From Parastagonospora avenae f. sp. tritici 18332-5 (taxonomy: Eukaryota; Ascomycota; Dothideomycetes; Pleosporales; Phaeosphaeriaceae): a stretch of 64,000 bases of DNA. The stretch lies in NCBI GenBank assembly GCA_022559985.1, contig JAFJTR010000005.1, positions 620,001 to 684,000 on the forward strand, in the 5' to 3' direction. A program made the position numbers and the translations under genes. This document shows, piece by piece, positions 33,639 to 43,677 of this stretch. The notes beneath the pieces are model-generated. The model had not been told where the DNA came from, did no database searches, and saw only the letters and a program-made list of their open reading frames with translations. The first letter of the stretch is position 1. Every line of letters starts with the position of its first letter.

Positions 33639-34718
33639 ATGGACTCACCAGCGGTTACCTCCCCGTGTTCAAACAAGTCAGGCAAGAGACGTCGGGACAG
33701 TCCAGTGGACGAGCAAGCGGAAACTCAAACTCATACGGTCCGCAACTTGAGAGCAGCCTTTTCCGACTCACTGGAGAAGAACGACTCAGATGAAGATAAG
33801 CCACAAATGTCTTCATGTAGTATATCCACAAGCAGGAGTCACTCACACCAATTTTTCGGTGACTTTAGTTTGGGTCATGCAAACATGACAAAAGAACAGA
33901 GTGGGATTCTTCAGCGGTGGTATAAAGACTTCGCTCGACTCGAAGTTGCGCCAGCCCTTCACAACGATCGAATAATTGCTTTTGCAACGGCTATACAGAG
34001 CGAACCAGGACTAGTGATCAACTACGTTAGACAACGACGCAATAGTAACGACACCATGAAGCATGGTACGGGCGACCAAGATGTTGAAGAGACTCCTCGA
34101 TCAGAAAAATCCAACCTGCCTACTCCAGAACCATACAGACTTACCACGGCAAACAAGCATCTCCCTCCAAATATCCTACCGATCGTAGAAAGATACGTCT
34201 CCGGCTGTCGTCGTCGACGCCCCCAAAATGACGGCCGCCGCTCAGTCAACACCGGCCCATACCGCTGCACCTTTGGTTGCGGGTACCGAACGAAACGCGC
34301 CTTCGACTGGCGCCGTCACGAAGAAACACACGAGCCACAGGAGCTCTGGCTATGCGACATATGCGGTCAGATCGACAGTCACAACCCGTTCTTGGTCAAC
34401 CGCAAGGATAAGTTCCTCAAACATGTGGCAGATAAACATGCAGAGTTGGCGGCGGAGACGGTACTTGATAAGAGCAAGTTGGAATTTGCACCGAGGACTG
34501 AGTTGGGTTGTCGGTACTGTGAAGAGAAAAGTGCGAGTTGGGATGAGAGGTGTAGGCATGTGCTTGGGCACTTTGAGGATGAGGTTGAGAGGAGTATGAA
34601 AAGGGTTAAGGTGGTACACGAGGAATCGGACAACGACAAGGAAGTTATTTCTGGTGAGAGTTCGAATGTAGCTTTAAGTGAAAAGATTAGGGCTGGTGCT
34701 ACTGGCAAGCTGAATTGA
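33639..34718 (+). CDS. C2H2 zinc-finger protein
   Basis: A single exon of 359 residues. The N-terminal 200 residues are polar. Zinc-finger-like units occupy the C-terminal part: YRCTFGCGYRTKRAFDWRRH with EETH (from about residue 206), a longer unit LWLCDICGQ ... FLKHVADKH, and GCRYCEEKSASWDERCRHVLGH. Similar three-finger proteins are common and expanded in dothideomycetes and eurotiomycetes as putative transcription factors. DNA targets are unknown. A KRVKVVHE basic patch follows the fingers. Apparently intact. Confidence 0.8.
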   Translation: MDSPAVTSPCSNKSGKRRRDSPVDEQAETQTHTVRNLRAAFSDSLEKNDSDEDKPQMSSCSISTSRSHSHQFFGDFSLGHANMTKEQSGILQRWYKDFARLEVAPALHNDRIIAFATAIQSEPGLVINYVRQRRNSNDTMKHGTGDQDVEETPRSEKSNLPTPEPYRLTTANKHLPPNILPIVERYVSGCRRRRPQNDGRRSVNTGPYRCTFGCGYRTKRAFDWRRHEETHEPQELWLCDICGQIDSHNPFLVNRKDKFLKHVADKHAELAAETVLDKSKLEFAPRTELGCRYCEEKSASWDERCRHVLGHFEDEVERSMKRVKVVHEESDNDKEVISGESSNVALSEKIRAGATGKLN

Positions 34719-35045
34719 ACGTTGCTTTTGGGTACCGATATCCCAGCCTCACGATACATTTACTGGATGAGACAATCACCAAAATTTATGTTTATTCGAG
34801 AGCATCATATCAATAGTACTTATGTGAAGTTGAGCGCATGATGTTGCTTTTGCTAACATGCTTAGCGAGCCAGACTCAGTCACCGGTGAGCTCAAAGCGT
34901 CGCTGCCTGTTACCCCGCCTTCTCTCATGGCTACACTCACTCACACATACAGCCCCCACACGATCAAAACAGATTGTTTGTTCGACGATTTCATGCTCGT
35001 AGTCATTATTCAAGGAACATTGGCATTATGACTCACTAGCACCCG
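34719..35045. other. Intergenic stretch without a gene
   Basis: Short spacer between the zinc-finger gene and the HET relic. Nothing recognised. Confidence 0.5.
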
Positions 35046-37592
35046 ATGCGACTCCTACGATACGACGAAGAAGGCGATCTCAGCCTACATCTATACTCCT
35101 GCGGCGAGTTCCCATCATATGCAATACTGTCGCATACATGGGGTGACGAGCAAGTCACTTTCGAGGACATGATAGATGGAGTCACAGCACGCTGTAAGAG
35201 CAAAGCAGGCTATCGTAAGCTTGAGTTCTGTGGAAGGCAGGCTGCGAAAGATGGGTTGTCTTTGTTCCGGGCCGATACTTGTTCCATTGACAAGTCCAAC
35301 AACAGAGAGTTTAGCTATACCACAAATTCGATGTTCAGATGGTATAGAGATGCTGCAAGGTGTTATGTGTATCTCCAGGATGTTCTCCTCGGATCGGATC
35401 TAAAGTAGACCATGTCATCATTGCGACAAAGCAGATGGTTCACTCGCAGCTGGACATTGCAGGAGCTTCTTGCCCCTAAGTTGGTTGAGTTTTTCGACTT
35501 CCAAGGCGACCGAATAGGCGACAAAGCTTCCATGATGACACAGCTACATAATACCACCAAAATTCCGCCGGCGGCTCTTCAAGGTAGTCCGATGTCAAAA
35601 TCCAGTGTCGCAGATCGCATGTCTTGGACGATTTCACGAAGAGCGACTCACGAAGAGGACCAAGCTTACTCTTTACTCGGAACATTTGATGTCTATATGC
35701 CACCGATATATGGAGAGGGAGAGAAGAACGCACTCAAACGACTGCGGAACGAAATCGAAAGTATTACGACATCACCTATAAAAAGCACTTGGTCAGTATC
35801 AACTTCATTTCATTATGATGCCTTTGCAGCGAACGCGTTTCGCCTGCTGACACTCGAGCCCGGACAGCTAGGAAGCGAGATTATGGGTCAGATTCGAACG
35901 TTCGATCTCTCTAATCCTCCTCCATACTATGCCTTAAGTTATGTTTGGGGGCAAGAACCTGCTCTTCATCAAATCAAAATCGACAATGCAATCGTCCACG
36001 TACGATCAAACTTGTTTTACGCGCTCCAGAGGATACGCGCGGTACATACTTACGAATTCAGTCTATGTGTAGATTCGATCTGTATCGATCAGCGTAATGA
36101 GGCAGAACGCAGTGCACAAGTCACGCGTATGGCGCAAATTTAAAACAAGGCTGCTGGTGTTTACATTTGGCTGAGCGAAAAGGATGCGACCAGTAAGCTG
36201 GATATCGAGCTCGTTAACAAAATCTATGATGGGACACAGAGTAGCAATCCCGACAAGACTTCATTCTCTTGGGCTGGGCCATGGTGGAAAGACTACAGCT
36301 TTACGGTCTTGAGCGTGTTGATGGAGCGGTCCTGGTTTCGAATAGGCTGGGTTCTACAAGAAGCTGCGTTCTCAATACATTCGACCATTCAATGCGGAGA
36401 ACGGCAGCTGCAATTGAAACACTTCGCGGAAGTCACAAGTTTGATTCGATCCAAATTCAACAGCAAACCACGGGTAACAGTCATTTTGAGCAGCAAGACG
36501 CAAATTGGTACATTGTCGGATTTTCTTGATTCTCCTGCGGTGAGATTGCTAGATCTAATCCAAGGATCCTTCGAGAAGACACCGAAGGGACAACTAATCA
36601 CCATCTGATGTCTCTAGAGATGCTTGTGCGTTTAGCCACGTTCAGCGAGACCTCAAATGAGCGGGATGCGATTCATGCGTTGCCGAACCTTGCCAAGGAC
36701 CAAAGCTTGCTGTCGAGGCATCGCCAGGGTTCTGTGATTGTTCCGGATTACAGTAAGAGCACTTTGAGTGTATACAGAGATTTTGTACTGTACTGCTGGA
36801 GCAAGAACAAGTCTCTGGATATTCTTTGCCGGCCGTGGGCGCCGAGTCCTCTCTTGCATGGACAAGAGGGCTTTGGAGATGACCAAAAATTGACACATTT
36901 GCCGTCTTGGATAGTATCCAGAGAGAGACTGCCTTACGGCAACCCGTCGTGGCACTCAAAGCATCGTATCAATGGTAATGCACTAGTTGGTAGCCCAATG
37001 AAGCAAGTATATAATGCTCATGGTGGGTCGGCACCGGAAGTTCTACAGGGAACAAACATCAACGATACTCACATTCTCTCCGTCAAGGGACTCATAGTGG
37101 GTCAAATTATGCAAAAGTCTTCGCGAATGGCAGAAGCTATAGTCGCTCAAGAATGCCTGTTACTTCTTGGCGACCCTGAAAGGAACTCTGGAGCTGAATA
37201 CAAGCAAAGAATTGGTACGTGGTGGCGAACACTTTGCGCCAACAGAGATGGAAGGCCTTATCGATATGCTCAATGGCGACACCATATCGAGTATTGACAT
37301 AGAGGAAATTCTCGATACCGACATTTCAGAACACGTTAGAGCATACCTTCTAGTTGTTCGCGACATTGTCTGGAATCGGCGAACGTTTCGACTGAATATG
37401 ACTGTGAAGGGTCAGCTATTGGTTGGCCTGGCACCTGCCAACGCTCGCGACAAAAACCACATTTGCATCATGTACGGATGTAGTGTTACAGTCGTCACCA
37501 TTTCGCAGTGGGACAGAGAATGTTTCGACAGTAAGTACGATTTTGATTACTTTGAGGCAAAGAATTCAGAGACTGTTTTTGACATCAGGTGA
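35046..37592 (+). pseudogene. Tandem HET-domain protein, broken by stops and frameshifts
   Basis: Two heterokaryon-incompatibility (HET) domains lie in one transcription unit. HET-1 (35046-35760) begins MRLLRYDEEGDLSLHLYS, has YAILSHTWGDEQVTFEDM and SRWFTRSWTLQELLAP, and ends IYGEGEKNALKRL. HET-2 (from about 35900) has YYALSYVWGQEPALHQI, LCVDSICIDQRNEAERSAQV and RIGWVLQEAAFS. The second domain is followed by the usual C-terminal region (WWRTLCANRDG, then ICIMYGCSVTVV). Lesions: TAG at 35406-35408; TAA at 36141-36143, where the same frame continues as NKAAGVYIWL; a frame change near 36600; another near 37250. HET proteins trigger non-self cell death after hyphal fusion. This copy cannot give a full product. 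Confidence 0.85.
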
Positions 37593-37926
37593 AATGTACA
37601 GTATTCCAGTCGGACTGCAGCATGCTGGATGGAAGATTCACTCCTTTCGCACGTACATTATCAGATAGACTTCGATCTGCTACAGTGTAAAAATAACATA
37701 CCAACGAAACCCTATGAGTTATTTCTATGGCTATTACTATTGAGCTACCAGTAAGATGAGTATGTCAGTTACACGAAACAATAGAACATAACCGGGAAGA
37801 GGCGACCTCAGCTATGAATCTAAGATCAAACGGCGTCAGAGACATCTCTCTCAAATGGTGACTCTGATTGCTCACTGCCATCTGACTTGATTCGCGAGGG
37901 TGGAAATGATCAGCGTCGGTTTCCGT
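37593..37926. other. Spacer after the HET relic
   Basis: Possibly the last remnant of the HET gene tail (IPVGLQHAGWKIHSF in another frame at about 37600-37660). Otherwise nothing recognised. Confidence 0.4.
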
Positions 37927-38370
37927 CTAGTCGCCATCTTTCGCTACATTTCTCGAAGCCGCATGCTCAACCCGGCGACGACTGCGAAATGCCTTCCTCC
38001 CTTTCTGTCGTGCCATTGCTTTCGCATCCGTTGTTTCCATGCTACTGCTTTCTTGTCCATCTTCAGTGATGGCAACATCGACCCCACGACTCGAAAGTTC
38101 CCGAATGCCTGCCAGGACTCTCTTGATCATCGCGCGATCATTCGCGCTGACCACTCCTTCAAAACCCATAGGGCCGTTATTAAGATGTAAATTTACCAAC
38201 TCAACGACCTCCGAACAGGAATAGAGCACTGTGATCTTCTGAATCTTGAGTGTCTTCGCACATCGTCGCTTGATCGTACCTCGCGCGAGCCCCATCGCTT
38301 GTATAATTGCGAACATGTAATCTCTTTTCGGCGTCTTGATGTTCTCGGCTGTGAACTGGCTACGCTTCAC
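37927..38370 (-). CDS. Unrecognised open frame, possibly an exon of a hypothetical gene
   Basis: An open frame of 148 codons on the minus strand without an ATG at its upstream end; the sequence just upstream ends in a possible splice acceptor (CAAATACAG). The reading contains YMFAIIQAMGLARG and SCSEVVELVNLHLNNGPMGFEGVVSANDRA, then a basic tail (RQKGRKAFRSRRR). I recognise no domain. It sits between two broken genes, so it may itself be a relic. Low confidence. Confidence 0.3.
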   Translation of the reverse strand: MKRSQFTAENIKTPKRDYMFAIIQAMGLARGTIKRRCAKTLKIQKITVLYSCSEVVELVNLHLNNGPMGFEGVVSANDRAMIKRVLAGIRELSSRGVDVAITEDGQESSSMETTDAKAMARQKGRKAFRSRRRVEHAASRNVAKDGD

Positions 38371-38889
38371 ACTGTATTTGCGCTTCGTTATCGGTATGAT
38401 GTTGTTCCTGGCTGCGCCTGTTGGTGCGCGTTAGACTATTCCAATGCCAATGCCCTGTTTGTGTACGAAGTCGATCGCTGTATGAAGGACGAGAGAGAGT
38501 CCAGGAGCTAACGGTGTGGTATGACGCAAGTCAACGACACGCAAGATTGAAGGATTCGGGATGTGTGCGATGGCTTTGCAGGTTGCGTGGAAATGATTTG
38601 TTGGATTTGGTGTTGTAGGCGTTGTAATTCTAACCCAAGCATTTCTAATTCAGACTTTGCATGAGGGTTGTGGGTCACCCAACCTTAGCTTGGTTGCATT
38701 TCCGTGGTAAACTTCAGCTGCAGTCCCAAAGGGTCTCGGCCCCAAGACTGCCGGATTTCGTCGCGGATATAGACTCTTCATCAATGGATTTCATGACAAG
38801 GTCTGCAATGCCGTTGTATGAAGAACCAATGTACGCGAGGAGTACTAATAGTTGTCTGGTCGATCAGGCTGTACGCTCGAATCTGACTC

Positions 38890-39560
38890 ATCGCATTTTC
38901 TTGTGTGGTTCCCAAGCCGCATTTCATAGCTGTGCTGCTTGAGACTCCGGTAATCGGACGTCCGCCGTGCACTGCAAGTATAGACAGTGATGCTACTCTT
39001 CGCCTTCGTTGAATTCAGTTTGATTTCCTTCGGTCGACAACCTGTAGTAAAATCCCAAAGACCGGGTTGTCCCACATAGGGCATATCTACAGCCTGAAAG
39101 AGCTGACGATTGTTCAGTAATTCAAATCGATTCGCGGCAGGGGCTCTTTCGTGTTCATCATCGCTTCCTCCCTCTGCCTAACGTCATCCTCGTCCTCCTC
39201 ATCGCAATCGTCAATGATTCTTTGGTAATATCTAGTTTCACCGCGGGTAGTGTGCATCCAGTCTGCGTACGGTCCAGCTGTGTTCATGTCCAGTCACTCT
39301 CCCGTCTTCGTGTCGATGATGCGGACATTGCTCTCCGGACACGCTCCCCAGTAAACATCTGCAATGGTATCCGTCCCATACAAAAGCCCATTGTTCCCAA
39401 GATATCGCAACCCTCGATCTTTGGAAGATCGCGGAGTTGATGCCTATAATTGTGGAAGAAGAATTCCTCCTCATAATCATCCCGCGTATCGCCGACCGCC
39501 ATCTCGATCCTCAGACGTCTAATCTCGTTCATTTCTATGAATCAATTCGATCCTTCACTT
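38890..39560 (-). pseudogene. F-box-like hypothetical protein relic
   Basis: On the minus strand several pieces look like one decayed gene: RRLRIEMAVGDTRDDYEEEFF and ILGTMGFCMG, then in a different frame GTDTIADVYWGACPESNVRIIDTKTG, a stop, LDMNTAGPYADWMHTTRGET, an acidic run, EPLPRIDLNY, and after another frame change DMPYVGQPGLWDFTTGCRPKEIKL. The pattern is that of the large fungal family of F-box/leucine-rich-like hypothetical proteins. At least two frame changes and one stop are needed to read it through. Family assignment is tentative. Confidence 0.5.
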
Positions 39561-40297
39561 CGAGTTTGCTCTGCCCCAACAGAAATTCTATCGTGATTGA
39601 GGCAGTTCAAGTCGAGAATTACGGCGACCGGTACGTACTCAAGAAATGGCTTCTGCAGCTGCTTACCGCCGATCTGATTATGCATGCCATCAAGCAGACT
39701 ACCGATCTTCCCAGATTTTTATTTCTGTATTTTCCAGTTAGTTATGTGCCCGAGACTCACGAGCCCTTCCTGGGAGGTGACCAAGTCGAGGTACATGCTA
39801 TTTTGCCGTAAGATTACGATTCTATACGCCCGAAGGCACACAATGAAGATAAACTTGAAAGACTTACCTCATTGGCTCCACCTTACACAGGCCCGGAGGT
39901 CCTCAGATATTCTAGGTTGAGTAGGTATCTGGCTCGAGATGAATGTTTGCCAAGTGCAATTACTGCGCCGCACACTCGCATTTGATGGGTATCAATTGGG
40001 AATAGCGCTCCTTCCCGAGCCTTCTATACGCCCGTAATCTCGGCCCTCGCTTGAAATGATCTAGTAATACACAGAAGTTGCAGGTCCAACAGATCTCAGA
40101 AGCCTAGACTCTCAGGGGTTTTGTCGAGCGCTCCTCCGCGAGCTGCACTGCAAATTGTTTACCGCTGGACCCGGTGTCTTCTGAGAAACGTTGAAACTTC
40201 TAATTCACTCTTTTACTGATTTACTCTTTTAAAAAACCACTGTGCGTTGTCCCATTGGAGCTCTCTGCCTTCAAAATCTTTGGCTGACAATTCTCCG
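39561..40297. other. Intergenic region upstream of the LysM-WSC gene
   Basis: Probably the promoter of the LysM-WSC gene. A minus-strand remnant of the F-box-like gene may extend a little into it. Nothing else recognised. Confidence 0.45.
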
Positions 40298-41071
40298 ATG
40301 CATTTTCTGCTGCCCTTCACGGCCGTCTGCTTTTCTTCCAGCCTGCAAGTTCTTGCGCAAAACTATCGATTCGATGTCAATACCATCACAACCTGCACCT
40401 TCTGGTACGACAACTCAGGCGCTCATGGTTGCAAAGATATCAGAGACATTCTCGCTATCAAGCCAGAGACCTTCACCCGCTGGAACCCGTCCATCACTCT
40501 GGACTGTGGCAACTGGGAGCTCTATACTTCGTACTGTACGTGAGTAGACTCCGAGGCGCCTCCTTTGTCATCCAGTACTACGATCATCCCTTCCACTACC
40601 CCAACACCTTCGGCAAAGCCCAGTCCATCGTCTTGGAAACCTTTGGGCTGCTGGCCCATTGGCGCAACCGACTTCCCCAGCCTTGAGGATCGCACCAGCG
40701 ATATCCCTGACAGCAAACCAGCGAAATGTCAAGATGCGTGCTATAAGGTAGCAAATGTTAATTATCATTTCGCTGGGATGGCGGCGGGCAGTCAATGTTG
40801 GTGCAGCGACTTTGTACGCAACGATATGTCTGCCAATGGAACGGCTGATTGCAATGTTCCCTGTGCTGGGGAGAAGTCGAAGACTTGCGGTGGAGCCAAG
40901 TTCGTCAATGTTTATGAAGCAGACTTCTCGGCTCCACAGACAGCAAGCTCAATGCCTCCGACAGTCGTGGTATCACCGAGCTCAGTACCTTCGACGGTTG
41001 TGGCATCACCGAGCTCTGTAAAGGCGGCGAGTTCGGCGAGTTCGGCGAGTTCTATGATGAGGGTGAGTTAG
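40298..41071 (+). CDS. Secreted LysM-WSC domain protein
   Basis: ATG at 40298 gives a signal peptide (MHFLLPFTAVCFSSSLQVLA). A LysM-like module follows (TCTFWYDNSGAHGCKDI ... FTRWNPSITLDCGNWELYTSYC), then a Pro/Ser/Thr linker and one WSC domain (LGCWPIGATDFPSL ... CQDACYKVANVNYHFAGM, QCWCSDF, NVPCAGEKSKTCGG), then a Ser-rich tail. Joining LysM to WSC needs a very short intron: 40540-40575 (36 bp), or 40531-40575 (45 bp), which costs the last LysM cysteine. Without splicing the product stops at 40543. With the 36-bp intron the protein has 245 residues. LysM and WSC both bind cell-wall polysaccharides. A strong donor-like GTGAGT at 41063 suggests the annotated C-terminus may not be the true one. 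Confidence 0.75.
40955..41052 (+). repeat. In-frame tandem repeats in the LysM-WSC tail
   Basis: Two adjacent 33-bp copies (40955-40987 and 40988-41020) encode PPTVVVSPSSV and PSTVVASPSSV. Three 9-bp copies (41026-41052) encode Ala-Ser-Ser. They extend the low-complexity stalk after the WSC domain. Confidence 0.85.
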
Positions 41072-41683
41072 GCAAACTCGAAAGAGGAGTTCAGTTCGGC
41101 TAAAGTGTGTTAGGTTTGGCGGATGGGTGCAGGAGTTGCTACATGCGTTATGCTCCATATCAACTTTGTATGATCGTATTGTTGCCCTTGCAGGGGAATT
41201 GGTGCAATATTATCAACCGCCTAGCACAGTGCAATCGAAGTCAAGGAATTGTCGGTGCATGTAGGTGAGATACACGCAGTTGGCACAGCACGCCTTGAAA
41301 TAAGCAGAGAAAAGCAGGGTTGTAGGTGAAGTCTGTTGCTTGCGTGACGGGCAATTTTCGAGCTGGGGGCGGGAGGATGCGAATGAATGATTGCAATTGC
41401 ACAACCAATATCAAATATGCCAACAGATACCAATCACAAACTCCGTGCGTGAGAACCCTCGCTATAGTACGTTCTCTCCGTGACTCCAACAAGTTCCTTT
41501 TTTCTGCCGTACTCAACCCATTATCTCTTTCCAATGCTCAGTATGTAACAATGGCCACTCCTCTTCGTCAAACGACCAAAATTCCTCTAGCCGACTTTTT
41601 ATACACCCAACAAGGTTCTTCCTGGTCGTCGCATTCCGCCATCGTCCAACTTCCTTCCCAGCCTTTTCTTTCCCATCTAGCGC
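41072..41683. other. Convergent 3' region
   Basis: Between the LysM-WSC gene and VTC1. Only short frames; nothing recognised. Confidence 0.5.
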
Positions 41684-42117
41684 TTATTTCTTCTCGCTGC
41701 CCATAGTCAACCTCAACACAAAGTTGACAATGACCGCGGCAAAGAGCGCAATCGTCAAAATAGTAGGACCCAGGCGGTCGTCAAATCCACCCTGTCCGCG
41801 CATCCGGATGCTCCTCGCGCGCCAGTGGAATGTGAAGAGGGCGTAGATCATGGCCATCATAGCAACGAGCGTGAAGAGGCCGGCGCTGATCTTGCCAACG
41901 CCGTCGCCAAAGTTGAGGAGGCCGATTGCCAGTCCACCGAGGATGACGGTGAAGTTGAGCCATGAGAGGAAGGTGCGCTCGTTGGCGAAGAAGACTTTGG
42001 GCTCGACGCGCGTGGGGAGGGCGATGCGCTTGCCTGGGGGGACTGTTAGAAGCTGTTTGCACTGTACGACGCGTGTGACGTACCCGGAGCGGTTTGGAGG
42101 AGAGGTTGCGAAGACAT
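41684..42117 (-). CDS. VTC1: Vacuolar transporter chaperone subunit Vtc1
   Basis: Two exons (42117-42084 and 42033-41684) separated by a 50-bp intron give 127 residues. The sequence starts MSSQPLLQTAPG and continues KRIALPTRVEPKVFFANERT, the standard start of Vtc1/Nrf1 (DUF202). Three membrane helices follow: FLSWLNFTVILGGLAIGLL, SAGLFTLVAMMAMIYALFTF and GPTILTIALFAAVIVNFVL. Vtc1 is the small membrane subunit of the VTC complex that makes polyphosphate and moves it into the vacuole. Intact. It is divergent from the dynein light-chain gene across about 415 bp. Confidence 0.94.
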
Positions 42118-42532
42118 GACGGTAGAGACGGCCCCACGGTAGAAACGAGAGCTGATGTAGATGTGATTCCTGCCGGAGTAGGCGTCAATTTGCTAGCGAT
42201 GGCGTGTTCGACGTTCGATACAGCTTCAGACGACAGGTTTGTTTGGGGGCTGATGAGGAGTGAAGACAAGAAACCCTCTCAAACGATCAAGCTCTTTCCT
42301 GGTGATCTCCAAGCAGGACCCATGTCGCTCACGGCTGCTATCCAATCACAAGCCCACGTGACACGGACCCGCAATAGACGTAGTGGAACGTGCACTGAAG
42401 CCGGCCTAACAACCGAATTGGCAGTAAACACCAACAGACGCCTCATTCACACGACGAAGTCTGTTTAAGCCACACATTCACGTTTGAAACCACTACCACT
42501 ACATCCCTACCTACATTCATACTTCCGACACA
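42118..42532. promoter_or_regulatory. Divergent promoter VTC1/dynein light chain, with CACGTG at 42355-42360
   Basis: About 415 bp between divergent start codons. The CACGTG core is the type of site bound by the bHLH phosphate regulator Pho4 and by Cbf1 in yeast. VTC1 is a phosphate-responsive gene there, so phosphate control is a reasonable inference, not shown by the sequence. Confidence 0.5.
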
Positions 42533-43092
42533 ATGGCTGTATGTGCACAATTCTCGAAATGAAGAAGGAATCGCCCACTAACATTTCCCAGCACTCACCG
42601 CTCCCCACATCCGAGCTCGAGCAGCTTGCCGCCCATGTACGCATGCCCAAACTCTGATATCGCAAGACCAATCTAACCCACAACCAGGCCTGCGAAACCG
42701 TCATCGGTGCCTCAGAGACCTACGACCACTCCAAAGTCAGCGACTGGAACACCTCCATCATCGTATGTCTCACGCGACCCCCAATATCCCCACCCGCACC
42801 AACTAACCCACCGCCGCAGCAAACCATCCTAAAAACCCTGATCGAAAAGACAACCAGCACCAGCACTACTGGCGAGCCCTCGCAACCCCCGTACAAATAC
42901 ATCATCAACAGCACCGTGATCCAACACATTGGCGTCCCGTCGGAACCTGAGAAGCACGGGCGCCGCGGCATGCACAGCGCTGTGGGCGCGTACTGGAACA
43001 ACGAGAAGGACGGCACTTACAGCTATAAGTGGGAGGGCGCGCAGAAGAAGGGCATGGACATTGTGATTGCGATTACGTGGGTTGCTATCTAG
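42533..43092 (+). CDS. Tctex-1 type dynein light chain
   Basis: Four exons: a 6-bp first exon (42533-42538), then 42592-42636, 42688-42762 and 42820-43092, with introns of 51-57 bp, give 132 residues. The family is recognised from ACETVIGASETYDHSKVSDW, PPYKYIINSTVIQHIG, GRRGMHSAVGAYWNNEKDG and YSYKWEGAQKKGMDIVIAITWV, which form the Tctex/DYNLT beta-sandwich dimer. It binds the dynein intermediate chain and cargo in cytoplasmic dynein. The tiny first exon (Met-Ala) is deduced from the reading frame and splice signals. Intact. Confidence 0.92.
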
Positions 43093-43677
43093 ACGGGGGT
43101 TGAAGTGGTGATGGGATGTGTGCATAGGCGGTTGGCGGATCCCAAGTACTCGGATGGTTCTTGGATAGGGAGGAGAAGAGGTGGTTTTGCTTCGCCGTGG
43201 GTGCTGGAGCGGCATATGTTTACGTGCATGAGCGAAGCGAAAGTCGTTTCTTTTGGTACACTCTTCCGGAAATACATACCTACCATTATCACTATCATGC
43301 TCTGATTCCATGGACGATGAGTGCCACCTGTGTCTGGCCGATCTTTTGCTGCCAAGAGCTTCCCCAGATCCGCTCCCGAACTCCATCTCCACACATATTA
43401 CGTCAAACATTGAGTCTGGAGCTAGTAGGAGTAAGGCCGGTACCATTCGCAAGTGCGACCTGTGTGGGTCAAATGTTCTCTGACGTCGTACTCGCAAATG
43501 CAGTTTAAAATTGGACACGGGTTTGAAATCACCAAAGTGGATTGCAGCATATATGTACATATCGTGGTGCGTCATCAAACATCTAGGGCGTATGGCCGTA
43601 GAGAGCTCGATGAACAAAGAGACCAAAGTCAAGTGGAAAAAGCAAATCGAAGGAATTTAGGCGTCCGCCTTTGGATA
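43093..43677. other. Convergent 3' region
   Basis: Between the dynein light-chain gene and the bZIP gene. Overlapping short frames on both strands; none convincing. Confidence 0.5.

Noticed and set aside
42829..43632. Minus-strand frame of 267 codons across the dynein light-chain gene
   Set aside because: It is antisense to well-supported Tctex exons and has no domain of its own.
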